From Gammaproteobacteria bacterium (GTDB taxonomy: Bacteria > Pseudomonadota > Gammaproteobacteria > Coxiellales > Coxiellaceae): a stretch of DNA of 57,123 nt. Positions within the stretch are counted from its first letter, which is position 1; every line of letters begins with the position of its first letter. Of the stretch, positions 45,901 to 54,100 are shown one piece after another. The notes under the pieces are model-generated. The model made no database searches. It saw only the letters and a program-made list of their open reading frames with translations, and was not told the DNA's origin. The stretch spans positions 1 to 57,123 of the forward strand of contig JAHZIV010000066.1 of assembly GCA_022601255.1 (NCBI GenBank). Direction: 5' to 3'. Position numbers and translations under genes: made by a program.

Positions 45901-46908
45901 ATGATTGATAAACAGATTACTTGCTGGACACTCACAAATGGAAAAATTGCCTTTAAACGGCAAACGCGCTGTATCGCTGAAATACTCGGACTAAACTACA
46001 TAGAAAAAACAATTGATCTAAAAAAACCATTACGCTGGCTCCCCAGACGCCTTACAACTCATATTAATTTCTTAATCAGAAATAACAAGCTATCCATTGC
46101 ACCACCATGGCCCAACCTGTTGATTTGCAGTGGCCGTAAAACAGTCTCTGCAGCACTAGCCATTAAAAAATTAAGTCATGGCAAAACCTTTACGATTTTT
46201 GTGCAAAATCCTCGCGTCAATCCTCATCTGTTTGACGCTATCATCGCTCCAGAACACGACTACATCAAAGGGCCCAACGTCATCACGACTATTGGGGCAC
46301 TCAATGATATCTCCAAACAGAAACTTGAAACTGCAAAACAACAGATTGAATCTGAAGTCACACAACTTAAAAAACCCATCATCAGCATCTTGCTGGGCGG
46401 ATCGAATACATCCTATTCGCTCACACTGAAACACACACAACAAATTTGCAATCAAATCAAAAAAATTTCCAAAGCACATCCGGGAACCATACTACTCAGC
46501 ACCTCCAGACGCACTGGACAACAGAATCGCGAATTACTGACCAAACAGTTGGCACATGAGAAAGATATTAAAGTTATAAACGAAGACTCTGATATTCCAT
46601 ACACTTCCATACTTTCTCTGTCACAACACATTCTCGTCAGTAACGATTCAGTTAGCATGATCTCAGAAGCTTGCGCAACAGGTAAGCCTGTCTATCTACT
46701 ACGGCTGCCGCAATACAATGAAAACAAGCGTAAAAATGCCCAGTTTATAAATAAATTAATGCAACTCGGCTATGTAAGATATTTCAACGGACAACTAAAC
46801 ACATGGCAATACCCACCACTTCTAGAGGTCGCAAGAATTGCACCACAACTGCAACAGATGATTATTCAGAAACTTGAAACTGGCCAATCGGTAGAGAAAG
46901 TAACGTAG
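45901..46908 (+). CDS. ELM1-family protein (mitochondrial fission ELM1-like, GT-B-like)
   Basis: 335 residues of the ELM1/DUF1022 family (PF06258). The typical phrases are NLLICSGRKTVSAALAIKK, SILLGGSNTSYSLT, LLSTSRRTG and ILVSNDSVSMISEACATGKPVYLLRL. The bacterial members look like glycosyltransferase-B-fold proteins and sit near envelope sugar genes, but the reaction is not known. No signal peptide. Its 3' end overlaps the convergent oxygenase-like gene by 43 bp. Confidence 0.88.
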   Translation: MIDKQITCWTLTNGKIAFKRQTRCIAEILGLNYIEKTIDLKKPLRWLPRRLTTHINFLIRNNKLSIAPPWPNLLICSGRKTVSAALAIKKLSHGKTFTIFVQNPRVNPHLFDAIIAPEHDYIKGPNVITTIGALNDISKQKLETAKQQIESEVTQLKKPIISILLGGSNTSYSLTLKHTQQICNQIKKISKAHPGTILLSTSRRTGQQNRELLTKQLAHEKDIKVINEDSDIPYTSILSLSQHILVSNDSVSMISEACATGKPVYLLRLPQYNENKRKNAQFINKLMQLGYVRYFNGQLNTWQYPPLLEVARIAPQLQQMIIQKLETGQSVEKVT

Positions 46909-47537
46909 TTAATCAGCAACGAACAACGCCGATCCGGAATCGTTTTACGCTCAAGTCCATGCCAGGTATTCTCACCAGGAAGAAAAATATAGCCACGGTT
47001 GGGAGCAAAAACTGAAGTTTTTGCAAGCTTTTTGTTGGCATCATAAAAATCCGTGCCTAAATTATCAGGACCATCGTTTAAATACAAAAACAATGTAAAT
47101 TTCTTTTCAACAATATCCATATGAGGGTCTAAAAAGAAACCATCGAAGTCATTAATGTATTCCACTCTTAAAAATAGGTTTGATGCATCCACGCCGAAAT
47201 TCTGTTGCACTGCTTGCAGTGTCTCTTTGCTCAAAAAACTATCCACTAGATCCTGAAAGAAGGGGTACTGGCTTTTTGTATCTTTATTAATGAACATGCG
47301 TTTGACAGGTGTGCCGCCCGTTCGTGCTTTGCTGTCACTCGCACGAGTACCATCATAAGTAAAACCATCTGGCCTCTCAAAACGAATTGATAAAATCTTA
47401 TCGATCAGGCTAGAAGGTAGTACGTTCTCAACATCCCAATGCGGGAAAGGTTGGTCTGACTTAACAGCTTTAGCAAACGCATTTACAACACTCCTAGAAA
47501 TAGAAACGTCAGAAATAGTTTCGCTAGCAACAGTCAT
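46866..47537 (-). CDS. 2OG-Fe(II) oxygenase-family protein (second of two)
   Basis: 223 residues. Iron ligands appear as His and Asp in LDPHMDIVEKK and His in NTWHGLER; the Arg in PDRRCSLLINY fits the 2-oxoglutarate site. It resembles the 45059-45700 protein in layout but not closely in sequence. It follows the GT4 gene on the same strand by 71 bp, so a glycan-hydroxylation role is plausible (inference). Confidence 0.8.
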   Translation of the reverse strand: MTVASETISDVSISRSVVNAFAKAVKSDQPFPHWDVENVLPSSLIDKILSIRFERPDGFTYDGTRASDSKARTGGTPVKRMFINKDTKSQYPFFQDLVDSFLSKETLQAVQQNFGVDASNLFLRVEYINDFDGFFLDPHMDIVEKKFTLFLYLNDGPDNLGTDFYDANKKLAKTSVFAPNRGYIFLPGENTWHGLERKTIPDRRCSLLINYVTFSTDWPVSSF

Positions 47538-47608
47538 TGAGAACTCCCTGTAATATTTATCCTGGCAACACTCTAAGGGGTTTTCAACTGGGTGTCAATG
47601 CGGAAACT

Positions 47609-48739
47609 CTAAACGAGAAATTGCTCATATAAATTCTGTACTTGTTTTAACATAGTTGTTTTCGAAAAATACTGCTGCATATGTTGCCTAGCTCGTTGTT
47701 TCATTTTTGTAGCTGTTTGCTCATCAAGCATCAGAGATGTTTGCAAGGCTTTTGCCAGAGCAATGCTGCAACCCGGTTTCACTAAAAATCCTGTCTCATC
47801 TGCAATGAGCGTTTCTTTTGAACCGCCTAAATCTGTTGCAATCGTAATGCAACCTAACGACTGCGACTCCACCGCCACACGACCAAAAGATTCTGGTTTT
47901 GTCGAAGCCGAAACCACAACATCTGAAACCGAATAGAGTTTTAACATGTCTTGACATTCATCAATAAAAAACACACGGTCATGAAGACTTTCTTGCTTGA
48001 TAAAAGAATGTAATTCATTTAGATACTGATGACTTTTGACACGGCCCACAATAATGGCAATTGCATTACTGTCTCGAGACAAATTAGCAAATGCCTCCAA
48101 GAAAATATGTTGGCCCTTCCACCTAGAAATTCGACCCGGCATTAATATAATTTTCTTATCGAGTGGAACTCCATATTTTAATGAGAGCGACTGTTGAATT
48201 TGCTCGACACCCTTTCTAGGCTCAAAGTAAACATCATCGATACCACGATAAATACGCACAATTTTTTCCGACGGCACCGCATATTCTCTTTGCAGATAAT
48301 GGACCACACAGTTTGAGGTTGCCACAATCTTATCACCATAGATAATACCGCGATTATAGAGTTTTTTTAATTTAAACCAGCCCGCATCATGCAAGCTATG
48401 ACAACCTGTAATTAATGAAAACTGACAGCGTTTTTTCGCCAAAACCGCGCACCAAATAGGAATGCGAGAACGTGCATGTACCAAGTCGATATTCCGATCA
48501 ATAATTAACTGCGCTAACTTTTTTGAATTTTGATAAACAGCGAATGGGTGCTTACTATGAAGTGGCAACCGAATATGTTCGACGCCTGCGCATTTTAATT
48601 CTTTCTCGAGATAACCCCCTGAAGAAGCAACAATGCTATTAAACCCCGCCCGCTTTGTCGCAATAGCAACATCTACAGTACCGCGCTCAATCCCACCGCT
48701 GTCCAGTCTTGGGCATATTTGCAAGATGGTTTTACTCAA
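47609..48739 (-). CDS. GT4-family glycosyltransferase
   Basis: 376 residues with a GT-B fold. The N-terminus has ICPRLDSGGIERGTVDVA; the C-terminal nucleotide-sugar part has ILMPGRISRWKGQHIFLEAFANL and SASTKPESFGRVAVESQSLGCITIATDLGGSKETL, the latter holding the E-x7-E motif. Likely adds a sugar to lipopolysaccharide or another envelope glycan on the cytosolic face. Starts 4 bp after yajQ ends, so it may be read from the yajQ promoter. Confidence 0.9.
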   Translation of the reverse strand: MSKTILQICPRLDSGGIERGTVDVAIATKRAGFNSIVASSGGYLEKELKCAGVEHIRLPLHSKHPFAVYQNSKKLAQLIIDRNIDLVHARSRIPIWCAVLAKKRCQFSLITGCHSLHDAGWFKLKKLYNRGIIYGDKIVATSNCVVHYLQREYAVPSEKIVRIYRGIDDVYFEPRKGVEQIQQSLSLKYGVPLDKKIILMPGRISRWKGQHIFLEAFANLSRDSNAIAIIVGRVKSHQYLNELHSFIKQESLHDRVFFIDECQDMLKLYSVSDVVVSASTKPESFGRVAVESQSLGCITIATDLGGSKETLIADETGFLVKPGCSIALAKALQTSLMLDEQTATKMKQRARQHMQQYFSKTTMLKQVQNLYEQFLV

Positions 48740-48743
48740 AACA

Positions 48744-49226
48744 CTAATCTCGAAAGTTCTGATAATCTAGTGGCAACTCTACCGATTGTTCGCGCATAAA
48801 TGCAATTACAGATTGAAGTTCATCACGTTTCTTACCAGCCACACGCACTTGGTCACCTTGAATAGATGCCTGCACTTTAAATTTATTATCTTTAATCATT
48901 TTCACAACTTTCTTTGCGATATCACCGCTAATGCCTTCTCGCAATGTGATGAGCTGTTCTGCTGATTTGTGTTGTATGACAGGATCCTCAACCTTCAAGT
49001 GTGCCAAATCGATGCCACGTTTGGTGAGTTTACCTCGCAAAATTTCTAACATTTGTTTTAACTGAAAATCAGCCTCGGCTTTCATCTTAATCGTCGCTTT
49101 ATCAAGCTCATATTTTGCACCACTGCCCTTGAAGTCAAAACGGGTAGTGACTTCACGGTTAGCCTGATCGACGGCATTGCTGAGCTCATGGTGGTCAAGT
49201 TCACAGACAATATCAAATGATGGCAT
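48744..49226 (-). CDS. yajQ: YajQ family nucleotide-binding protein
   Basis: 160 residues, full family length: MPSFDIVCELDHHELSNAVDQANREVTTRFDFKG and the C-terminal GDQVRVAGKKRDELQSVIAFMR are diagnostic. Some members bind cyclic di-GMP and act with transcription factors; whether this one does cannot be read from the sequence. First gene of a short run with the GT4 gene. Confidence 0.96.
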   Translation of the reverse strand: MPSFDIVCELDHHELSNAVDQANREVTTRFDFKGSGAKYELDKATIKMKAEADFQLKQMLEILRGKLTKRGIDLAHLKVEDPVIQHKSAEQLITLREGISGDIAKKVVKMIKDNKFKVQASIQGDQVRVAGKKRDELQSVIAFMREQSVELPLDYQNFRD

Positions 49227-49364
49227 TGTAATTATCTCCCAGAATCAAAAACCGGAGCCAGTATAACTTGAAATGATCCACCTGAGAATGGCGCTCAATA
49301 ATGATCATAATATCAGCATGTTAGTGTTTACCCTGGGTGAAAAAGTTGGCGTTTCGGCTATTAA

Positions 49365-49397
49365 TTTAATAATTCCTTAATATTGGGATGATATTCT
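49365..49397 (+). promoter_or_regulatory. PmrA-box-like site and -10 element
   Basis: TTTAATAAT (49365-49373), a 2-bp gap and CTTAATATT (49376-49384) match the Legionella/Coxiella PmrA box; the second half is perfect and the first matches 7 of 9. A -10-like TATTCT (49392-49397) lies 7 bp further on, the same spacing as at 9071-9103. The box takes the place of a -35. Transcription would begin near 49404, leaving a leader of about 48 nt. Confidence 0.65.
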
Positions 49398-49451
49398 GTC
49401 AGTAATTGAGAGGGCTTTCGGGCTCCAACCACCTGAAATAGGAATAAAAAT

Positions 49452-49760
49452 ATGGCCAGACCAAGCACAGATTTAACAGGTCAACTTGCCCTACTAGGGC
49501 TAGTGACAGATGTAGCAGAAACGCTTGCTAATAGCGCAGAAAGAAATGCTGCAGAGATTTTTCGTAAACAAACAAATGTTGTTTTTGGGCAGCTAGATCA
49601 TATCGATGCGGCCGCTCACAGAGATGCTGATAAGCTTAACAATAATAGTACAGCTCCAATTGATCCTGTTGCTACTCATGGTGGTTTATTTACTCCTCGG
49701 AAAGCAACAACCATCGAAACAGAGCCTAGCATCAGCCCAAAAGCTAGCGCTACTGCATAA
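49452..49760 (+). CDS. Small protein of unknown function, possible effector
   Basis: 102 residues, no recognised family. Residues about 8-50 are helical (GQLALLGLVTDVAETLANSAERNAAEIFRKQTN); the second half is Pro/Ser/Thr-rich and probably disordered, ending SPKASATA. The gene stands alone, with a GGA site before the ATG, a PmrA-box-like promoter upstream and a strong terminator 20 bp after the stop. That complete transcription unit is the best evidence that it is real. Secretion through a Dot/Icm system is inferred from the box only. Confidence 0.7.
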   Translation: MARPSTDLTGQLALLGLVTDVAETLANSAERNAAEIFRKQTNVVFGQLDHIDAAAHRDADKLNNNSTAPIDPVATHGGLFTPRKATTIETEPSISPKASATA

Positions 49761-49780
49761 CCAATACCTTTCATACGCTT

Positions 49781-49810
49781 AAGCCCTTAATATTATTAAG
49801 GGCTTTTTTA
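49781..49810 (+). terminator. Rho-independent terminator
   Basis: AAGCCCTTAATA and TATTAAGGGCTT form a 12-bp perfect inverted repeat with a one-base centre (about 10 bp pair in practice), followed by TTTTTA. It ends the transcript of the small gene at 49452-49760. Confidence 0.9.
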
Positions 49811-49849
49811 TGTGCACTATTTAACAGCATTGCATGTATAGACGAGCGA

Positions 49850-49933
49850 CAACGGCGAGGAGGTGGCGCGGAGGCAGGGTTCCCGACCGCGCAGCGGTGG
49901 GATGCCGAAGCAGCCGGATCCCCGCAGCCGTTT
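49850..49933 (+). repeat. GC-rich 84-bp repeat, copy 2
   Basis: Reverse complement of the element at 32490-32574, ending CAGCCGTTT. Differences are mostly transitions (for example AGGGTTCCC here against GGGGTCCCC there). It stands between the terminator and the catalase gene. The remainder of 49811-50061 shows no other gene. Confidence 0.88.
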
Positions 49934-50061
49934 AGCATTTGGTAAATCTTAGCAATACCCCCAAATAGGCAGCCCCTATCAACATCATAGAAACAAAAGA
50001 TTTGCTTGTTTAATCATTTTCAATGATGATGAGCTTTCGTGTCATTAAAAAAGGAACCGTC

Positions 50062-51540
50062 ATGTCTAGCAAACGCTGCCCTCTTACAAGTGCCAATGGT
50101 GCCCCCGTCGACGAAGACCAAAACAGTATTTCCGCAGGTCCACGCGGCTCTCTTACCATGGACAACCATTATCTATTCGAGAAACTCGCTCACTTCAATC
50201 GTGAGCGCATTCCAGAGCGTGTCGTACACGCACGCGGCAGTGGTGCACATGGTACGTTTACTTTAACGAAAGATTTATCGAATTATACGATTGCCAAGTT
50301 TTTGCAAAAAGCGGGCACCAAAACCGATATGTTCATACGTTTTTCAACTGTTGGTGGTGGCCAAGATTCCAGTGATTATGCACGCGACCCGCGCGGGTTT
50401 GCTGTAAAGTTTTATACCGAACAGGGTAATTGGGACATGGTTGGCAATAACACGCCGGTGTTCTTCTTACGTGATCCGATTAAATTTCCCGATTTTATTC
50501 ATTCACAAAAGAAAAACCCTCAAACTAATATTGCAGACCCTGCAGCCATGTTTGAGTTTTGGGCTAACTCACCACAATCATTACATCAAATGACAATCCT
50601 GATGTCCGATCGTGGTATACCTTATTCACATAGACATATGGATGGTTTTAGCTCACACACATTAAGCTTATATAATGATAAGGGCGAACGCTTCTGGGTG
50701 AAGTGGCATTTTAAAACCGATCAAGGTATTAAAACACTTACCGATGAGGAAGCTGCAAAAATGCCTGCTCATGGCGCACAACTCGATTTATTTAATGCCA
50801 TTGAAAACGGCGACTATCCTTCTTGGACTGTATCCTTACAAATCATGACAGAAGGTGAGGCCAAGTCTTATCATATTAATCCATTTGATTTAACCAAGGT
50901 GTGGCCGCATGCGGATTTCCCTAGAATTGAAATTGGTAAAATGGAATTAAATCGCAATGTTGAAAACTATTTTGCTGAAGTTGAACAGGCTGCATTTGCA
51001 CCTTCAAATTTAGTGCCAGGGGTTGGTGCCTCTCCTGATAAGATGTTGCAAGCACGTTTACTTGCGTATCAAGATGCGCATCGATATCGTTTAGGTGTGA
51101 ATCATACTTATTTGCCCGTAAATGCACCGCGCTGTCCCATGCATCACTATCAACGTGATGGTCATATGGCGGGCTTAGCTATCAACAAAGATCAACAAAA
51201 CCAAACATCCAAAGTAAATTTTTATCCGAATGATCAAGCGGATCAAGGCGCACCTGAACCGACAGGCGTTGTCGCAGAACCACCATTGCCATTGGAGCAA
51301 GATGCCTGGGTTAAAGCCTATGACAGTCAAGATGAAGATAACTTTAGCCAGGCAGGTGCGTTATTTCGCATTATGTCAGAGTCACAAAAGCAGCAGCTCG
51401 TGAACAATATTGCCGGTGGTTTATCACATGCGAATGCAGATATTCAGAAACGTATGTTGGCGCAATTTAAAGCAGCGGATCCTGATTATGCTGCGCGGGT
51501 CCAGCAAGTGCTAAAATCGCATGAAGACAGGAGCTCCTAA
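50062..51540 (+). CDS. katA: Monofunctional heme catalase
   Basis: Breaks down hydrogen peroxide in the cytosol. 492 residues, small-subunit clade 3 type. Catalytic His56 (RVVHARGSGAHG), Asn129 (MVGNNTPVFFLRD) and the proximal heme Tyr in RLLAYQDAHRYRLG are present. AAAAAAGGAAC before ATG 50062 sets the start; the longer frame from 50023 has none. The gene may help against host oxidative attack. Its last 30 bp overlap the convergent ankyrin gene. Confidence 0.97.
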   Translation: MSSKRCPLTSANGAPVDEDQNSISAGPRGSLTMDNHYLFEKLAHFNRERIPERVVHARGSGAHGTFTLTKDLSNYTIAKFLQKAGTKTDMFIRFSTVGGGQDSSDYARDPRGFAVKFYTEQGNWDMVGNNTPVFFLRDPIKFPDFIHSQKKNPQTNIADPAAMFEFWANSPQSLHQMTILMSDRGIPYSHRHMDGFSSHTLSLYNDKGERFWVKWHFKTDQGIKTLTDEEAAKMPAHGAQLDLFNAIENGDYPSWTVSLQIMTEGEAKSYHINPFDLTKVWPHADFPRIEIGKMELNRNVENYFAEVEQAAFAPSNLVPGVGASPDKMLQARLLAYQDAHRYRLGVNHTYLPVNAPRCPMHHYQRDGHMAGLAINKDQQNQTSKVNFYPNDQADQGAPEPTGVVAEPPLPLEQDAWVKAYDSQDEDNFSQAGALFRIMSESQKQQLVNNIAGGLSHANADIQKRMLAQFKAADPDYAARVQQVLKSHEDRSS

Positions 51541-53439
51541 CGGGGGCTCTGACCCGCACCCTTCAGCTGGACCTGGACCTGCATCTGCAGCAGCTCCAGC
51601 TGCAGAGAATAAACTAGAAGCCGACATACCTGCAGCTGCTCCAACTGATTCGGTAGCAGCGATTATACTATGATAATCACCCTCAATATCAAGACCTTGA
51701 AATCTTTTAAAGTAACGAGCAAGTATTTCCGGATCATTCTCACCAGATGCAAGGTACTGTTTCAAATCCTTACGTGCATGTTTTTGCTTTTGTCTCAATC
51801 TTTCCCGCTCTTTTTTTGTTAATTCTTTTGGAGGAGGAACGTTTTCAACCACACTCATCTTCTCATCTTTTGCTTTAACGAGCATAGCTGCTATATCCTT
51901 ATGCCCTCTTCTTTGAGCAATCTCCAAGGCTGTTACACGTTTCGGTTTCGACCTCCAGCTATCTCCCAACGGAAACCCGGTGTTATAGGCTTTAATAGTG
52001 GTGTCTGCATTTTTTTCTAAAAGAAATTGAACGACATTTTTCTGATCTCTATCTGCAGCAGCGATAAGGGCAGTTTCACCTCTATCACCGCACACTGCGT
52101 TTAATAGGGTTGGATCATTAGCCAGATAAGTTGCAAGTGCTTCAAGATTAGCTTCTCTTGCAGCCAACATCCATTTTTTTATTATATGGCCTCGGGCTTC
52201 AACAATATTTTTTCCTGCGTCTTGTATCCACCTCCCTTCTTCTTTTCCTGGTACCTTTTTCTGCTGTTTGACCGCCTCTAGGATAGTAAAGATTGCTTGA
52301 GACCCAGGTGGAATAAGTTTATGATTTTCTAAGAGAGCATTCCGCACACCAGGTGATACCCAAACCAGATTGTTAAACGATACACCTTGCCTTAGCAATT
52401 GAGGTACTAGGCTTTTTTTATTACCCCTATCATCCGTATAATACCAATGTATTCTTAATTGAAAAATGTCCTCATCTGACAAGTCACACAACTCATCTAT
52501 TGTAGTACATTCTTCTTGGCATAAATCGAACATCCCTTCCGAAAATATGAATAATATTTTATTCAACCCTGAGCTTTCTAGTTCATCGCCCGTAAATGGA
52601 AAATCTATTATAAAATGCTCAAAGTTTAATTTGGAAAACGGTTTTTCCCCACCCATACAATAAATAATTGAACGGATAAAATGATGGGAACAGTCAAGAT
52701 GCTCCTCTAAGATAGCTATATTACGCATCACAGCGTCATATTCTTCAGAAGTCGGACTCAATTGCAAATTATATTTTAAAGGGTGGGGCAATTCGAGTCT
52801 TGGATTCGATTTAAAATACTCTAAGGCCCTGCGCCCTAGATCTTCGCCTGTAACCCTTGGGTCTAAAAGATCATCAAGAATGGTACCTTTCACAGCCATT
52901 GCACAAAGCCCTAGAGACATCTCGGTTTTCGTAATTAGGTAATGTTTATAACGCAAAAAGAAATAACCATGATTTTTATCGCGCACACAAAACTCAAATA
53001 ATTTTGGCGCTATATCAGTCTCCTGCTTGGGATCAAGCATAAATTTTAAATACTTATTTGCACTCAGTTCATTAAACTGCCTGATTACAAAATTACTTTT
53101 CTGTACTGCGCTAACAATCTGATGAAATGGAACACCCCGTTTCATCAAACAAAGCCCCTCACCAACTTCTCCATCTTTGCCATTTTGTCTAAATAAATTC
53201 AGCACACGTTCCTGTCCAGTCATCAGCTCTATCACATCACTAAAACTCACCCCATTGTCTTCTGTAAGAAGCCATTGAATTCCTGGGTCTCTGAAACGGC
53301 GTAATCGACGTCTTCTGTGTGTTAATTCATTTGGACGTTCTGTTTGCATTATTAACTGCTTCGCGTAGCCATCTACTTCAAATAGACGACCTCCCTCTAG
53401 TGCTGTATTTGCTCGTTCAATGAGTTGGTTTTGTGACAT
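51511..53439 (-). CDS. Ankyrin-repeat protein with repeated GV-F motifs and Ala/Gly/Pro tail (effector-like)
   Basis: 642 residues. The first 400 residues are of unknown fold and contain three similar segments: GVSFSDVIELM, GVPFHQIVSAV and GVSFNNLVWVS. Ankyrin repeats follow at about 425-540 (GETALIAAADRDQKNVVQFLLEKNADTTI, VTALEIAQRRGHKDIAAMLVKAK). A Lys/Arg-rich helix (about 555-580) and an Ala/Gly/Pro-rich tail ending VFMRF close the protein. ATG 53439 has GAGG before it; GTG 53445 is in frame. A strong sigma-70 promoter lies just upstream. Ankyrin repeats suggest binding to eukaryotic proteins (inference). Confidence 0.8.
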   Translation of the reverse strand: MSQNQLIERANTALEGGRLFEVDGYAKQLIMQTERPNELTHRRRRLRRFRDPGIQWLLTEDNGVSFSDVIELMTGQERVLNLFRQNGKDGEVGEGLCLMKRGVPFHQIVSAVQKSNFVIRQFNELSANKYLKFMLDPKQETDIAPKLFEFCVRDKNHGYFFLRYKHYLITKTEMSLGLCAMAVKGTILDDLLDPRVTGEDLGRRALEYFKSNPRLELPHPLKYNLQLSPTSEEYDAVMRNIAILEEHLDCSHHFIRSIIYCMGGEKPFSKLNFEHFIIDFPFTGDELESSGLNKILFIFSEGMFDLCQEECTTIDELCDLSDEDIFQLRIHWYYTDDRGNKKSLVPQLLRQGVSFNNLVWVSPGVRNALLENHKLIPPGSQAIFTILEAVKQQKKVPGKEEGRWIQDAGKNIVEARGHIIKKWMLAAREANLEALATYLANDPTLLNAVCGDRGETALIAAADRDQKNVVQFLLEKNADTTIKAYNTGFPLGDSWRSKPKRVTALEIAQRRGHKDIAAMLVKAKDEKMSVVENVPPPKELTKKERERLRQKQKHARKDLKQYLASGENDPEILARYFKRFQGLDIEGDYHSIIAATESVGAAAGMSASSLFSAAGAAADAGPGPAEGCGSEPPLGAPVFMRF

Positions 53440-53483
53440 CTTCACCTCGCTTAGTACATAATTTTTTATATCATTTCAGGGGG

Positions 53484-53511
53484 ATTATAGAGAAACAACC
53501 GACCTTGTCAA
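53484..53511 (-). promoter_or_regulatory. Consensus sigma-70 promoter of the 642-residue ankyrin gene
   Basis: On the minus strand TTGACA (53506-53511) and TATAAT (53484-53489), both perfect, are 16 bp apart and about 45 bp before the start codon. A 12-bp palindrome AATCAGCTGATT (53547-53558) lies further upstream and could be an operator. Nothing else is seen in 53446-53620. Confidence 0.75.
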
Positions 53512-53620
53512 TATATACACAGGTCCTGGAACATGTTTGATAATTAAATCAGCTGATTAGAAATAATTATAAGGCTCCAAAAGTACGTCTCAACCATGCT
53601 GGTCAGCACCAGAGTGAATA

Positions 53621-53957
53621 AAGAGTCAGTCGATAAGCCGGGTTCTGTCTTGGACAGTCATTTATCTGGGACTGATATCACCATCAGCCTCAAGCAACCT
53701 ACCCGAATCTAGCGTGGGTCACGCCTAACAGATTCCTATTTGGTCTTGCTCCGAGTGGGGTTTACCCTGCCACCGATGTTGCCATCGGCGCGGTGCGCTC
53801 TTACCACACCATTTCACCCTTACCGACAAGTCGGCGGTATATTTTCTGTGGCACTTTCCGTAGGCTTGCGCCCCCCAGGCGTTACCTGGCACTCTAACCC
53901 ATGGAGCCCGGACTTTCCTCCCCATCTTACGATGAAGCGACTGCCTGACTGACTCAG
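53621..53957 (-). ncRNA. rnpB: RNase P RNA, class A
   Basis: The catalytic RNA that matures tRNA 5' ends. On the minus strand the 5' end GAGTCAGTCAGGCAGTCGC and the 3' end CGACTGACTC pair perfectly over 9 bp (P1). The conserved core GGAGGAAAGTCCGGGCTCCA lies near the 5' end, and the 3' CCCGGCTTATCG is typical. About 337 nt, usual for class A. Open frames inside it are not genes. Confidence 0.95.
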
Positions 53958-53962
53958 GGTGG

Positions 53963-53991
53963 ATTGTATATAAACTTATCGGTCATGGCAA
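53963..53991 (-). promoter_or_regulatory. rnpB promoter
   Basis: On the minus strand TTGCCA (53986-53991) and TACAAT (53963-53968) are 17 bp apart, and the -10 ends 6 bp before the RNA 5' end. Confidence 0.7.
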
Positions 53992-54036
53992 TGCCTGCCC
54001 ACCACAATCACGCCTGTGAGGCTTACATTGGAAAAC

Positions 54037-54065
54037 TTGACTCCGACAGTGTTCAAACCTAGTAT
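54037..54065 (+). promoter_or_regulatory. Promoter of the 516-residue ankyrin gene
   Basis: TTGACT (54037-54042) and TAGTAT (54060-54065) are 17 bp apart, giving a leader of about 30 nt before the ATG at 54101. Both hexamers are close to consensus. Confidence 0.55.
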
Positions 54066-54100
54066 TCAACTTATCCAGGAACAAAACACAGGTAAACACC

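Noticed and set aside
53725-53952. Two open frames of 66-70 codons
   Set aside because: They lie inside the RNase P RNA gene and are chance frames in structured RNA.
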